Position numbers and translations under genes: made by a program. The notes under the pieces were generated by a model, which saw only the letters and a program-made list of their open reading frames with translations, had not been told where the DNA came from and did not search any database. A stretch of DNA of 64,000 nucleotides, from positions 1-64,000 of the forward strand of contig CANRNF010000005.1 in assembly GCA_947631865.1 (NCBI GenBank), read 5' to 3'. This document shows positions 37,022-47,618 of this stretch, one piece after another. Every line of letters begins with the position of its first letter. The stretch's first letter is position 1. Origin of the DNA: an uncultured Oscillospiraceae bacterium (GTDB lineage: Bacteria > Bacillota > Clostridia > Oscillospirales > Oscillospiraceae).

Positions 37022-39487
37022 TCAGTCCAAGGGATCGAAGTCCGCGTACACGGACACGCCCTTATATCGTTTGCCGTCATTGGTCAAAAGAAGGACCCGG
37101 CCAACCGCGGCCCGTATCTCTTTGGAGGCGGGGCTTTTTACCGTCACCCGGTAGCGCCAGGCGCCGTTCACCTTCGCCACGGGAAGCGGCGCGGGGCCAA
37201 GCACGCGCGCCGCTGGCATGTCCCGGGTGAGCCGAGCCATCTCCTCCCGGATGTCAGCGCAGCAGCGAAGCACCTCGTGCTCATCGCTTCCTGAGGCCGT
37301 GAGCACGTAGAGATCGGAAAAGGGCGGCGCGCCCGTGAGTCGCCGGAGCCCTATCTCCCCCTCGTAAAAACCGTCATAGTCCTGCCGTGCGGCTTGGAGG
37401 ATGATCTGGTTTTCCGGGGTGAAGGTCTGGATCACCGCACGGCCGGGCTTTTCAAAGCGGCCGCTGCGGCCGATGACCTGGGTGATGAGCGAAAAAGTCC
37501 GCTCCCCTGCCCGGTGGTCGCTGCTGTACAGGCTCTGGTCGGCAGACAAAACGCCCACCAGCGTCACATTTTCAAAGTTGAGCCCTTTGGTCACCATTTG
37601 GGTGCCCACTAAAATGGGGATGCGCTGGGCCCGAAACTGCTCGAACAGCGCCCGATGGCTCCCCACCGGCGCTACGGCGTCCGTATCCATGCGCAGGACC
37701 GGCACGCCGGGGAACAGCTCGGCCAGCTCATCCACCACTTTCTGGGTCCCCGCGCCGGTAAAGGTGAGCTTCCCGCCGCACTGGGGACAGACAGCGTCCA
37801 GCCGCTGGACATGGCCGCAATAGTGGCACATGAGCCGATCGCCCACGCTGTGGTAGGTCAGGGACGCGGTGCAGTTGGGGCACTTATAGGTGTATCCGCA
37901 CTCCCCGCAGGCCACCACCTTGCTGGCGCCCCGGCGGTTCAAAAAGAGGATGGACTGTTCGCCCCGGTCGATATTCTCCTGAAGCTCCCGGCGCAGCAGC
38001 GACGAGATGCTGGTGCCGTTGCCCGCCCGCAGTTCCCTTTTCATGTCCGCGATCTGCACCTGAGGCAGCTGCATGGCGTTGTAGCGATGGGGAAGCTGGA
38101 AGAGGGCGTACCGCCCCGTCTCAGCATAGTACCGGCTGCACACATCCGGCGTGGCGCTGCCCAGCACCAAGGCAGCCTTGGACCGGGCGCATAGGAACTT
38201 CGCCACGTCCCGGGCATGGTAGCGGGGGCTGTTCTCGGATTTATAGGTGTCCTCCTGCTCCTCGTCCATGATGATGATACCCAGGTCGGATACCGGCGCA
38301 AACACGGCGCTGCGGGTGCCTATGACCACCCGGGCGTCCCCGGCGCGGATGCGCTTGTACTCATCGTACCGCTCGCCCATGGACAGAGACGAGTGGAGCA
38401 CGGCGATCTTGTCGCCAAAGTGGGAGGAAAAGGTCTGGAGCATCTGGGGCGTCAGGGCGATCTCAGGCACAAGAAAGATGGCCGACTTGCCCCGCAGGAG
38501 CATCTGGTGGATGAGATGGATGTAGATGGTGGTCTTGCCGCTGCCGGTAACGCCGAAGAGCAGCGCCGCCCGGGCCTCTTCACCATCCGCAAGAGCTAAA
38601 ATGCCCTCGAAAGCGGCTCTCTGCTCGGGATTGAGCTGGGGCAGAGGCTTTCCGCCCTCCTCTCCGCCGTCGTAGTCGGGCCGGCGGTATACCTCCCGAC
38701 GGGAGGTGGTCACAAGGCCCTTTTCCTCCAGTCTTTTTATCGCGTCGCGGCCCGCGCCGGTAAAGTAGCAGATATCCGCCACGCTGGCCCGGCCCAGATC
38801 GGCCAAAAGGCGCAGTACGGCACCCTGACGCACTGCCCGGACATTCTTCTCCGCCACCGCCAAGGCCTGCTCTGGAGACACGGCCAGCTCCGCTTGAAGG
38901 ATGGTCCTGTCCGAGACCCTGCGGGAAGCGCCCGCCTCGGCCCGCAGCACGCCCTTTTTCACCAGGGACGCCAGGGCAGGACCGGGATTCTTCTGGCCGA
39001 ACACGGCCTCGATATCTGCCAGCTCACAGCGGCCGCCGTGGCCGATGACCGCGTCCAGCACCAGCTTTTCGCCGGCGCCCTTCGCCTTTTCATAGACGGC
39101 TGGGGGCACCAGACCCTCCCCCAGCAGATAGACGGGCCAGACGTTGTACCAGAGCCCCGCCGGGAGCATGGCCCGCACCGCGTCCATGACCGTGCAGAAA
39201 AAACGCTCCCGCATCCAGAGAGCCAGTTTGAGCTGTGTCTCGCTCAAAAGGGGTTCCTCGTCCAGCACCTCCAGAACGTTTTTGAGCTTCCTGTCGGTCT
39301 GGCCGCCCAGGGCCAGCACCACGCCCTCCCGGGGGCGGCTGCCCCCGAAGGGCACCGCCACCCGCACGCCGGGCTTCACCTTCGCCGCCAGCCGCTGGGG
39401 CACGGCGTAGGTGTAGGGACGGTCTACCCAGTAGGTCACGTCCGCCACGGCGATCCGGGCCGTCATACCGCTCATCGAAACGTCCAA
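37022..39487 (-). CDS. priA: Primosomal protein N' (PriA helicase); start may be the downstream ATG at 39472
   Basis: LLFGVTGSGKTTIY, DEEQEDTYKSE, CGECGYTYKCPNC zinc motifs. Confidence 0.95.
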   Translation of the reverse strand: MDVSMSGMTARIAVADVTYWVDRPYTYAVPQRLAAKVKPGVRVAVPFGGSRPREGVVLALGGQTDRKLKNVLEVLDEEPLLSETQLKLALWMRERFFCTVMDAVRAMLPAGLWYNVWPVYLLGEGLVPPAVYEKAKGAGEKLVLDAVIGHGGRCELADIEAVFGQKNPGPALASLVKKGVLRAEAGASRRVSDRTILQAELAVSPEQALAVAEKNVRAVRQGAVLRLLADLGRASVADICYFTGAGRDAIKRLEEKGLVTTSRREVYRRPDYDGGEEGGKPLPQLNPEQRAAFEGILALADGEEARAALLFGVTGSGKTTIYIHLIHQMLLRGKSAIFLVPEIALTPQMLQTFSSHFGDKIAVLHSSLSMGERYDEYKRIRAGDARVVIGTRSAVFAPVSDLGIIIMDEEQEDTYKSENSPRYHARDVAKFLCARSKAALVLGSATPDVCSRYYAETGRYALFQLPHRYNAMQLPQVQIADMKRELRAGNGTSISSLLRRELQENIDRGEQSILFLNRRGASKVVACGECGYTYKCPNCTASLTYHSVGDRLMCHYCGHVQRLDAVCPQCGGKLTFTGAGTQKVVDELAELFPGVPVLRMDTDAVAPVGSHRALFEQFRAQRIPILVGTQMVTKGLNFENVTLVGVLSADQSLYSSDHRAGERTFSLITQVIGRSGRFEKPGRAVIQTFTPENQIILQAARQDYDGFYEGEIGLRRLTGAPPFSDLYVLTASGSDEHEVLRCCADIREEMARLTRDMPAARVLGPAPLPVAKVNGAWRYRVTVKSPASKEIRAAVGRVLLLTNDGKRYKGVSVYADFDPLD

Positions 39488-39508
39488 CAGCTCAAAAGAA
39501 AAGCGCGC

Positions 39509-39724
39509 TTACTGCTCGCTGTCGGTCCCGTCGGCCGCGTTGATGGTGAGCTTACCGGTATAGACCTCATCGATGGCGGCGGAAACGGGCTTTTTCGTCA
39601 GGGACTGGCCGTCGGCCTCCGCCTCAGCGGAGATGGCGCGGGCCCGCTTGGCCACGAGATTGATGAGGGCGTAACGGCTGCCGACCTTATCGACCAGATC
39701 GGCTACGGGGGGATAGAGCATCAT
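39509..39724 (-). CDS. rpoZ: RNA polymerase omega subunit
   Basis: [30 protein letters not shown]; position next to gmk. Confidence 0.88.
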   Translation of the reverse strand: MMLYPPVADLVDKVGSRYALINLVAKRARAISAEAEADGQSLTKKPVSAAIDEVYTGKLTINAADGTDSEQ

Positions 39725-40332
39725 GATAGAAAGTCTCCTTTTGCGATAGATTCCAGTTTTCGGCCGCTGCGGCAGCGCTCCGCCGTGATGATGGCGTCCA
39801 GCTCTCTGGCGGCTGTTTCCGCGTCGTCGTTGACGACGATGTAGGCATAGTTTTTTGCGAGGGCGCATTCCCTCTTCGCGGTCTCCAGACGGCCCAGGAT
39901 CTTTTCCTCGGCGTCGGTGCCACGGCCGCGGAGCCGGCGCTCCAGTTCCCGGAGACTGGGCGGCGCCAGGAAGATGCTCACGGCGTCGTGCCTCTTTTCA
40001 AGGACCTGAGCCGCGCCCTGGACCTCGATGTCCAACAGCACGTTCCAGCCCTGCGCCAGCTGTTCGTCTACAGGCCCCGCGGGGGTGCCGTAACGGTTGC
40101 CAACGTATTCCGCGTGCTCCAGAAACGCGCCCTCTCCGATCATGCGGGCAAATTCCTCGTGGGTACGGAAGAAATAGTTCACGCCATCCACCTCGCCGGG
40201 CCGGGGAGCCCGGGTGGTGGCGGAGACGGAAAAGCGGATGTCATCCCGCATTCTCATGAGCGACGAGATGACGGTGCTTTTCCCAGCGCCGGATGGGCCG
40301 GAAAGCACGATGAGAAGTCCCTTTTCAGCCAT
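39721..40332 (-). CDS. gmk: Guanylate kinase
   Basis: [37 protein letters not shown]. Confidence 0.96.
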   Translation of the reverse strand: MAEKGLLIVLSGPSGAGKSTVISSLMRMRDDIRFSVSATTRAPRPGEVDGVNYFFRTHEEFARMIGEGAFLEHAEYVGNRYGTPAGPVDEQLAQGWNVLLDIEVQGAAQVLEKRHDAVSIFLAPPSLRELERRLRGRGTDAEEKILGRLETAKRECALAKNYAYIVVNDDAETAARELDAIITAERCRSGRKLESIAKGDFLS

Positions 40333-40582
40333 TTTCAGCGCCTCCCTCCTGTCCATCCGCCCGCCCGGCCACTTCGCCGGGGGCGACGGGCGAGAGGATC
40401 ACGTGACCGCTGGACATGATGAGCACGGCCTCGGTCTTGCGGCCATAGGTGGCGTCCACCAGACGGCCTGCCTCCCTGGCCTGGGTGATGACCCGCTTGA
40501 TGGGGTTCGACTCCGGCGCCACCGCCGCCACGATCTTTCCGGCGGCCACAAAGCTGCCAAATCCGATGCTGACGAACTCCAT
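40325..40582 (-). CDS. remA: RemA (DUF370) family regulator
   Basis: [65 protein letters not shown]. Confidence 0.92.
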   Translation of the reverse strand: MEFVSIGFGSFVAAGKIVAAVAPESNPIKRVITQAREAGRLVDATYGRKTEAVLIMSSGHVILSPVAPGEVAGRADGQEGGAENG

Positions 40583-40587
40583 TGGTC

Positions 40588-41466
40588 TCACTCCATGTTC
40601 TGTATCTGCTCGCGGATCTTCTCCAGTTCCGCTTTCATGTCGATGACAGTCTTGGCGATGGCGCTGTCCGCACACTTGGAACCGGTGGTGTTGGCTTCCC
40701 GGTTCATCTCCTGGACAAGAAAGTCAAGCTTTCGGCCCACGGGGGAGCCGGCGGCCAGCAGGAGCCGGAACTGGGCGATGTGGCTCTTCAGCCGGACCAT
40801 CTCCTCGTCCACGGCCACCTTGTCCGCGTAGATGGCCGCCTCCTGGAGGATTCGGCTCTCGTCCACCGCCGCGCCTTCCAGGACCTCCTTCATGTGGGCC
40901 AGGAGCTTCTCCCGGTACTCCGTCACGGTCTGGGGAGACCGCTCCTCGATCGCTGCGACCATGCCCTCCAGGGTATTCAATTTGCCCTCGATGTCCTCCC
41001 GTAGCTTCTCACCCTCCCGGGTACGCATGGCGTCGAACTCCGCCAGGGCCTCCCGGAGCACCACTGAGATGGCGCCGGCCACCGCGTCCCGGCCGATATC
41101 GGTCTTGTCGGTGGACAGGACCTCAGGGAACCGCACCAGACTGAGGGCGCTCACATCTCCGTCCAGGCCGTACTTTTCCGCCGTGTCCCGGACAGCCTTC
41201 AGATATGCCTCCGCCAGGTTGTCGTTGACCCGGATGACGGCCTGCTCTGCCCGGGAGGTGTCCACGGTGACGAACACATCCACCTTGCCACGGCTTATGG
41301 TATCCGCCACGGCGGCGCGCACCGCCTCCTCGGCGAACAGGCAGCTCTTGGGCAGACGCACAGACACGTCCAGGTACCGGTTATTGACGCTCTTCAGCTC
41401 CGCCGTCACGGCGATGGCGTCTATCTCGCCCTTGGCCCCGCCGTAGCCGGTCATGCTCTTGATCAT
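40588..41466 (-). CDS. YicC/YloC family protein (endoribonuclease family)
   Basis: [14 protein letters not shown]… SVNNRYLD; C-terminal [37 protein letters not shown]. Confidence 0.93.
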   Translation of the reverse strand: MIKSMTGYGGAKGEIDAIAVTAELKSVNNRYLDVSVRLPKSCLFAEEAVRAAVADTISRGKVDVFVTVDTSRAEQAVIRVNDNLAEAYLKAVRDTAEKYGLDGDVSALSLVRFPEVLSTDKTDIGRDAVAGAISVVLREALAEFDAMRTREGEKLREDIEGKLNTLEGMVAAIEERSPQTVTEYREKLLAHMKEVLEGAAVDESRILQEAAIYADKVAVDEEMVRLKSHIAQFRLLLAAGSPVGRKLDFLVQEMNREANTTGSKCADSAIAKTVIDMKAELEKIREQIQNME

Positions 41467-41966
41467 TCAAAGTACCTCGCGATCTTCACGATATAAAACC
41501 GGATGAGAGAGGAATACGCCTGGTCGTACAACCAGAACACCACCGCTCCCAGCGGATAGAGTATGTACCAGCCCAGCTCGCCGCCCTGGAAGGTGAACAG
41601 CGCCCTGGCCAGCAGCCAGTAGATGACGAAGGCGAAGGTATAGAGGGCGAACTTGCACGTCCACACCTGCCACAGCTTGTGCAGTCTCTCAAAAAGGCTC
41701 TTGGCGATGGGGTAATACCCGAAAAAGGCCGCGTACATGATGACCGATGCGCCGGGAAACAGCAGCGCGCCCAGCGCCGTCGTGAGCAAAAACACCATGA
41801 GTGACCACTTGATCCCGTACATCATGAGGGCCACGCACACCCCCAGGCTGGAGACGGCCACCAGCGCCAGCCGCCCCGCGGGCAGCACAGAGCCCAATAC
41901 CAGCAGCACCGTGCCCAAGGCCGTTAAAATGGCCAGCCGGGCCAGCCGTTTCGTTCCGCTTTTCAT
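41463..41966 (-). CDS. Hypothetical integral membrane protein
   Basis: 167 aa, several hydrophobic TM segments; overlaps yicC start. Confidence 0.7.
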   Translation of the reverse strand: MKSGTKRLARLAILTALGTVLLVLGSVLPAGRLALVAVSSLGVCVALMMYGIKWSLMVFLLTTALGALLFPGASVIMYAAFFGYYPIAKSLFERLHKLWQVWTCKFALYTFAFVIYWLLARALFTFQGGELGWYILYPLGAVVFWLYDQAYSSLIRFYIVKIARYFE

Positions 41967-41967
41967 C

Positions 41968-42615
41968 TCACCGGCAGCCTATGCAGGGGATCAGGTTCCC
42001 GCCGAACATCTCGCAGCAGCAGTCCGCGCAGATCAGGTTCTGGCACAGATTGCAGGCCGCGTCGCCGCCCATCATGTCGCCCATGCCGGCGCCGGCGGGG
42101 CGATAGGCCTGGCCGCCCTGGTTCATGTACTGCACGGCGTTGCGGTACTCCACGTTGCCGGGCTCCATAGTGGAGGCGGTGCGGAAATACTGTCCCGCCT
42201 GGTCCATCCAGCCCTTGCGCCAGCAGACGCTGCCCATCAGGTAGTACCACTCCGCGTCGTGGGTGGGGATGGCGTTCAGCATGGCCTCGGCCTGGGCCAG
42301 GTTGTTGGCGTTGATGAGGTTTCGTATCTGCACATATTGGGCGTTGGAGCCGGTCGACTGCTGCCGGGCCTGGCTCTGGTAGGCGTAGCCGTATCCGTAT
42401 CCGCCCGCCCCGGAAGAGCCGCCCTGCTCCCGGCTCTTGGTGATGGCGTCATAGGCCTCGTTGATCTCCTTCATCTTCTCGGAGGCCAGGTCCGCCAGGG
42501 GGTTATCGTGGTAGTTGTCCGGATGGTATTTCCGGGCCAGGTCCCTGTAAGCCTTCTTGACCTCGTCGTCGCTGGCAGAGGGCGACACGCCCAGTACGCT
42601 ATAAGGATCGTTCAT
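41968..42615 (-). CDS. DnaJ-domain protein with Cys-rich C-terminus
   Basis: [38 protein letters not shown] motif; C-terminal [28 protein letters not shown]. Confidence 0.88.
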   Translation of the reverse strand: MNDPYSVLGVSPSASDDEVKKAYRDLARKYHPDNYHDNPLADLASEKMKEINEAYDAITKSREQGGSSGAGGYGYGYAYQSQARQQSTGSNAQYVQIRNLINANNLAQAEAMLNAIPTHDAEWYYLMGSVCWRKGWMDQAGQYFRTASTMEPGNVEYRNAVQYMNQGGQAYRPAGAGMGDMMGGDAACNLCQNLICADCCCEMFGGNLIPCIGCR

Positions 42616-43499
42616 GATATGCTCCGTTCTCTTTGTATTCTTCCGTTCGTCTTCCACGTGCCGGAAAACACCGCCTGGGTCGCCGCCGGAAGGCCTAGGT
42701 ATATGGTGTTGGAGAGGATGCTGGAATAGATGTTATCGCCCATGAGGGCATACGCCCCCGCCAAGGCGTTGTGGGAGTGCTGCAGGCTGACGCGAATGGT
42801 CCGCTGGTCCTCTTCCGACAGCTTCCCCTCCTCCGTGGGCCGGAACCGGTAGCGCAGGGAGTTGTAGCTGTCCGTTTTGATATCCTCGGCCAGGTCGTCC
42901 GCCGCATCCAGGATGTAAATGATGCGGCCCAGGTGATAGAGAAGCTCCGAAAGGACGCGTCCCTTCTCCCCGTCGATAGCCGTGCCCGCGGCCCGGAGGA
43001 TGAGGGCGAACTTGTCCGCCGCCTCGTCCATGCTGGGACAATTGGCTTTTTCCAGGGCCTGCAACGCCTTCAAATTCTGCTCCGTAGCCGCCGCAAATAC
43101 CGGCTGACGGCCCGCGGCCTTTTTGTAGGCGCTCTTCAGTATGCCGCAGGCCGCTTTATAGCCCCAGGAGGCCGGGAAGGACTTGTCCTCTCCCCCGTCG
43201 GCCAGCTTCCACCAGCCCAGGATGACAGTCATATCCGCCGCCATGGAGAGGCTGTCGCAGCCGGAGAGGCACTCCGTCTTTTTCAGAGGATGTGCCGGAC
43301 AGCGCCGGGGGCAAGTGACCGCCGGGCCCGGCTGTGCCAGGAGCATGGCCAGAAAGGTGAAGTCATAGTTCACCAGAAACCGGGCGGCAAAGCCGTACCG
43401 CCGGGCAAGCTCGTGGCACAGCCCACAGTATACGCCACGGAACCGCTCGAATTCTGATACCTTCAGTTCGCCCTTCACCGGGCGGACATAACCGTACAT
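42612..43499 (-). CDS. DUF5685 family protein
   Basis: [53 protein letters not shown], Cys cluster [19 protein letters not shown]. Confidence 0.8.
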   Translation of the reverse strand: MYGYVRPVKGELKVSEFERFRGVYCGLCHELARRYGFAARFLVNYDFTFLAMLLAQPGPAVTCPRRCPAHPLKKTECLSGCDSLSMAADMTVILGWWKLADGGEDKSFPASWGYKAACGILKSAYKKAAGRQPVFAAATEQNLKALQALEKANCPSMDEAADKFALILRAAGTAIDGEKGRVLSELLYHLGRIIYILDAADDLAEDIKTDSYNSLRYRFRPTEEGKLSEEDQRTIRVSLQHSHNALAGAYALMGDNIYSSILSNTIYLGLPAATQAVFSGTWKTNGRIQRERSIS

Positions 43500-43897
43500 C
43501 AGCGTTTATAGCCGGTGATGTAATAATCGATCTTCTTGAAGCGCTTGCCCAGTTCCGTGGAGACAGCGACGCCTATGGCAATGCCCACAGCGCTTGCGAT
43601 GATGCACTTCTGCTGATCGAGATGGAGCGCCGCCCCAATGGCATAGCCGATGAACAGCATGGCCACCGGCAGCATATACACCAGCAGCGTCACGCCCAGG
43701 ATGGTCGTGGTCTTGCTCTCCAGGACCACTCTCTCCCCCGGCTTGGCGAATATCTTATTTTCGGCCTCCACGTGGATCTCCTTGCCATAGATGCACTCGC
43801 CGCACCCGGAGCAATGGCTGCATGCGGTAACGCGCTCCACGGCCACATCCGCCATGCCCTTATCCAGTATTTTTTTCACGATGCCTGTCTGGGTCAT
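43499..43897 (-). CDS. SoxR-reducing system protein RseC family
   Basis: CSHCSGCGEC cysteine motif, two TM segments, 132 aa. Confidence 0.85.
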   Translation of the reverse strand: MTQTGIVKKILDKGMADVAVERVTACSHCSGCGECIYGKEIHVEAENKIFAKPGERVVLESKTTTILGVTLLVYMLPVAMLFIGYAIGAALHLDQQKCIIASAVGIAIGVAVSTELGKRFKKIDYYITGYKR

Positions 43898-45165
43898 TTT
43901 TCTTCCTCCAGCTGCACATAGACGGAATAGCTGCCCACCGCGCCGGCGCTGTCAAAGCCGTCCACATATACGTTGGCAGACACACGGTACCGCCCTGGCG
44001 CGGAATCCGCCAAACTGGCCAGATCGGCCACCACGCGGATATTGTTGGCGGTGATCCTGGGCAGGACGTCGGACGGGGCCCGGACCGTGACCACCTTGTT
44101 CATATCGATGATGCTCACGTCATACCCCGCCGGCGCGTTCACATAGCTCAGATTCGTCACGCCAAACAGGTTGGAGCTGAGTCCCACGAACTCCATGCTC
44201 ACCGTAGCCGTTGTCTCGCCGGTGAGACACTCCACGCCGTTGGGCAGGACGATGTTGTAGGTGGTGGGCTCAAAGCTCAGGGTGTTGCCCAGCTGCACCG
44301 TGGCCAGGGAGATGATGTTCAGCCCGTCCAGGGTGGCCGCGTCGCCGGCGACCGTGATGGCCGCAGGCTCAATGGTGGTGATGACGTTGTCGGCAGAAGC
44401 GCCGCCGCCGGGCACCAGGTCCATACCCAGGGCCACTTCCTTCACCGTGCTCACCGGCACGTTCACGGACACGGTCTCCACGTCCGCCTGGACATCCTCG
44501 AACTCCAGGATATTGCCGTCGGCGTCCAGCAGCACGTAGTTGCCCACCGCGTTGAAAGAGGCGCTCACCTCGTCCCGCGCCACCACTACCTGGACCTTGT
44601 TGATCTGGTTCAGCTCCTCCTCGGGGCCGGTGAAGGTCACAGTGGCGGGGTCAAAGGTCATCTCCGCCGCGTCCACCATATAGCCCTCGGCGGTGGTCCC
44701 CTCGAACTGTCCGGAGACCACGATGGGCATGGTGGCCAGCTTGCTGATCTGCAGCCCCACGGTAGAAGGCGTCCTGGATGTCTCCCGGATGTTGGACTGG
44801 TTCACACCGGAGGGATAGCTCAAAGAATATGTCATGGTCCGATAGCCGGCCATGGTCACGTTGGACAGGTTCACCACGGCCTTGATATCGTCGCTGGTGA
44901 TCTTAGCCAGCTCCCGGCGGGTGCCGGAGAGGGTCACGTTCACACGGGTGGTATCCTGCTCAGAGACCACCAGGTTCATGGTGTCCCGCATGGCGTCCTG
45001 GCCGGTGAAGGTCACTTCCACGCCGTAATATGTCTGGGTCTTGGAGATGCCGTAGTTCGACGTATAGTATAGCCAGATGACCAGCGACGCACACAGGCAC
45101 AGTATGAGCCAGAAGATGCGGCTGTCCAATATCCCGCGGCTGCGGGCGGTGTTTTCATTTCTCAT
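43894..45165 (-). CDS. cdaR: YbbR/CdaR-like regulator of diadenylate cyclase
   Basis: Single TM then YbbR repeats; overlaps cdaA. Confidence 0.88.
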   Translation of the reverse strand: MRNENTARSRGILDSRIFWLILCLCASLVIWLYYTSNYGISKTQTYYGVEVTFTGQDAMRDTMNLVVSEQDTTRVNVTLSGTRRELAKITSDDIKAVVNLSNVTMAGYRTMTYSLSYPSGVNQSNIRETSRTPSTVGLQISKLATMPIVVSGQFEGTTAEGYMVDAAEMTFDPATVTFTGPEEELNQINKVQVVVARDEVSASFNAVGNYVLLDADGNILEFEDVQADVETVSVNVPVSTVKEVALGMDLVPGGGASADNVITTIEPAAITVAGDAATLDGLNIISLATVQLGNTLSFEPTTYNIVLPNGVECLTGETTATVSMEFVGLSSNLFGVTNLSYVNAPAGYDVSIIDMNKVVTVRAPSDVLPRITANNIRVVADLASLADSAPGRYRVSANVYVDGFDSAGAVGSYSVYVQLEEEK

Positions 45166-46018
45166 GGTCCGCTCCCTTCAGCCCCTTGAGCCTGTCGAGC
45201 CAGCTTGTCTTTCCGGCGTCATCCTCCGGGAGGAGCTCCTGGCGCAGCAGCGTCTCAAAGGTGTCCGCGCTCAGATGGCGCTTCAAAAGCCCGTCCTCCG
45301 CCACGCTGATGCCGCCCGTCTCCTCGGAGACGATGACCACCACCGCGTCGGACCGTTCGCTCATACCGATGCCGGCCCGGTGGCGCATCCCTAAGTCCCG
45401 ACTCAGATTGGCGTTCTCGCTGAGGGGCAGCATGCACCCCGCCGCGGCAAGGCGTCCGTCCCGGACGATCACCGCCCCGTCGTGGAGGGGCGACTTGTCG
45501 TAAAACACGTTTTTAAGTAATTCCGACGATACCAGCGCGTCCACCTGGGTACCGGAGGCCATGGCCTCATTCAGCCGGTTGGTCCGCTCAAAGACGATGA
45601 GCGCGCCCGTGCGGCTCTTGGACATATCCTCACAGGCGTACACGGTCTGCATGATGGTCTTGTCCAGCGCCTGACCGCCCACGTTCCGGCCGAACAGGGA
45701 GAACAGCCGGTAAGAGCCCACACGCTCCAGGGCCCGGCGGATCTCCGGCTGGAACAGCACGATCACCGCCAGCACGCCTATCTCAAAGACCTGCCGCAGC
45801 AGAAAGCTGGTCAGCGTCAGATGCAGAGCGCTGGACAGTCCCAAGGCCACCAGCAGTAGCAATATGCCCTGGGCCACACGCAGGGAGTTGGTCCGGCGCA
45901 CGAAGGAGATGACCGCGTACAGCGCCGCCGCCACGATGAGCACATCGGCGATGTCCGCCGGTCCCATGTCCAATATAAGGCCGAAGGATTCGCGCAGGTT
46001 GGTTAGAAATTCATTCAT
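45155..46018 (-). CDS. cdaA: Diadenylate cyclase CdaA
   Basis: Three TM then DAC domain: LFQPEIRRALERVG, LHDGAVIV, RDLGMRHRAGIGMSE. Confidence 0.95.
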   Translation of the reverse strand: MNEFLTNLRESFGLILDMGPADIADVLIVAAALYAVISFVRRTNSLRVAQGILLLLVALGLSSALHLTLTSFLLRQVFEIGVLAVIVLFQPEIRRALERVGSYRLFSLFGRNVGGQALDKTIMQTVYACEDMSKSRTGALIVFERTNRLNEAMASGTQVDALVSSELLKNVFYDKSPLHDGAVIVRDGRLAAAGCMLPLSENANLSRDLGMRHRAGIGMSERSDAVVVIVSEETGGISVAEDGLLKRHLSADTFETLLRQELLPEDDAGKTSWLDRLKGLKGADHEK

Positions 46019-46070
46019 AGGCCAGTACCATTCATTCGTACGACTATCGGTTGACGAACACTCTATGTCA

Positions 46071-46169
46071 ACTTTGTATTATAGCATGTTGTGCGGTTCC
46101 ACGCAAGTGGGAGCACAACTGCTATTTTCGTTATATAGCAGCTGCAAAGCAGGCGCTATATAACAAAGT
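46071..46169 (+). repeat. Two-hairpin structured repeat, copy C (orientation given for comparison)
   Basis: GTTGTGC-GGTT-CCAC-GCAA-GTGG-GA-GCACAAC then GTTATATAGC…GCTATATAAC; same architecture as copies at 48910 and 51409. Confidence 0.6.
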
Positions 46170-46214
46170 CTGGCCTTTGGCAACCTCATTTCTGCGTTTT
46201 GGCCGGTCCATTCC

Positions 46215-46254
46215 AGGCAAAAAAGACAGGGGCGGGAAAGCCCCGCCCCGCAGG
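46215..46254 (-). terminator. Terminator of aminotransferase transcript
   Basis: Minus: GGGGCGGG-GCTTT-CCCGCCCC-TGTCTTTTTT. Confidence 0.8.
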
Positions 46255-47373
46255 TCAGTCAAGTATCTCCTTCACGGTCTCCGCCGCCGCCATGACCTCC
46301 CGGTAAGTGTTGAAAGGCGAGAAACTGAAGCGCACCGTGCCCTCCCCTTGCGTCCCGCCCGTGTTGTGAGCCAGGGGCGCGCAGTGCAGCCCCGCCCGAA
46401 CGGCGACGCCTCTTTCAGCCAGCCGCGCGGCTGCCTCTTCACAGTCAAGGTCCTTCATCTGCAGCGAAAGCACCCCCGCCTGCAAAGCGGGGTCCGGGGA
46501 TCGAAAGAGTTTCACGCGCTCCTCGCCTTCCAGCACATCGGCAAAGGCCGCCAGCAGCTCCATCTCATGGGACAGCACCGCTGCCGGCGTCTTTCGCCTC
46601 AGCCACTTCACGCCCTCCAGAAGCCCTGCTATGCCCGGCACGTTGTGGGTGCCCGGCTCCAGGCGGTCCGGCAAAAAGTCCGGCATGGCCGGATCCGCGC
46701 TCACGGAACCTGTCCCGCCGAAAAAGAAGGGCTCTGCCTTCTCGTCCCGGCACAGCAGTACCCCCGTGCCCTGGGGGCCCAGCAGTCCCTTATGACCGGG
46801 CATGGCGGCAAACGTGCAGCCAAGGCCGTCAAAGTCCAGGCCAACAGCACCCGCCCCCTGAGAAGCGTCCACCACCAGGGGCACCTCTGCCTCCCGGCAC
46901 AGGGTGGCCATCTCACGGATGGGCAGGATATAGCCAAACACATTGGACACCTGAGTGCACACCGCCGCCTTGGCGCCGGGCAGTTCCGCGCGGAAGGCCT
47001 CTACGGCGGCCTCCGGCGCAAAGAGCGGCGATGCGGCGACACGCACGTCCGCACTCAAGCCATGGAGCGTCCGCCACACAGCGTTGTGCTCGTAGCCGGA
47101 TATGACCACCGGGTCACCGGGCCCCACCAGGCTCCGCAGGGCGATATTGAGGCCGTGGGTGGCGCTGGAAGTGAAAACGACCCGTTCAGGGTCCTTCACG
47201 CAGAAAAGATCCGCCAGCGCCAGCCGGCAGTCCAGCAGAAGCTCCGCCGCGGCCATGGCGCTGGGATAGCCGCCCCGGCCGGGGCTGGAAAGGGTCCGCA
47301 TCGCCTGGGACACGGCGTAGGCAACGGCGGCGGGCTTCTGAAAGGAGGTCGCAGCGCAGTCCAGATAGATCAT
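46255..47373 (-). CDS. Aminotransferase class V / cysteine desulfurase family protein
   Basis: MIYLDCAATSFQKP, SATHGLNIALRS, VDASQGAGAVGLD, GHKGLLGPQGTG, AGLHCAPLAH. Confidence 0.9.
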   Translation of the reverse strand: MIYLDCAATSFQKPAAVAYAVSQAMRTLSSPGRGGYPSAMAAAELLLDCRLALADLFCVKDPERVVFTSSATHGLNIALRSLVGPGDPVVISGYEHNAVWRTLHGLSADVRVAASPLFAPEAAVEAFRAELPGAKAAVCTQVSNVFGYILPIREMATLCREAEVPLVVDASQGAGAVGLDFDGLGCTFAAMPGHKGLLGPQGTGVLLCRDEKAEPFFFGGTGSVSADPAMPDFLPDRLEPGTHNVPGIAGLLEGVKWLRRKTPAAVLSHEMELLAAFADVLEGEERVKLFRSPDPALQAGVLSLQMKDLDCEEAAARLAERGVAVRAGLHCAPLAHNTGGTQGEGTVRFSFSPFNTYREVMAAAETVKEILD

Positions 47374-47618
47374 GATCCCGCCTCCAGCGTCCCATCGGGA
47401 TGACGCAGCAGCACCCGCTCCGGCGTGACGCCGGCATTTGCAAGGATGGACAGGGACCGCTCCTTATGCCGCGCCGCCACGATCACGCAGTAGGCGCAGC
47501 CCCTGGTGGATGCGGCCTTCGGCACGCGGGAGACCGTGCCCGTGATGCCCGCCCGTTCCAGGATACGGGCCGCCCGCTGGGCATAGGTCAGGCTCCGAAA
47601 TGACAATAGATAGTGCAT
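47370..47618 (-). CDS. DUF3343 domain protein (putative Se/S carrier-like)
   Basis: MHYLLSFRSLTYAQRAARILERAGI… STRGCAYCVIV, 82 aa. Confidence 0.82.
   Translation of the reverse strand: MHYLLSFRSLTYAQRAARILERAGITGTVSRVPKAASTRGCAYCVIVAARHKERSLSILANAGVTPERVLLRHPDGTLEAGS

Noticed and set aside
46051-47403. 450-aa plus-strand ORF opposite the aminotransferase
   Set aside because: Antisense frame of a clear PLP enzyme; no recognisable domains. The same reasoning was applied to other long opposite-strand ORFs (e.g. 24501-26963, 21415-23247, 13367-15115).
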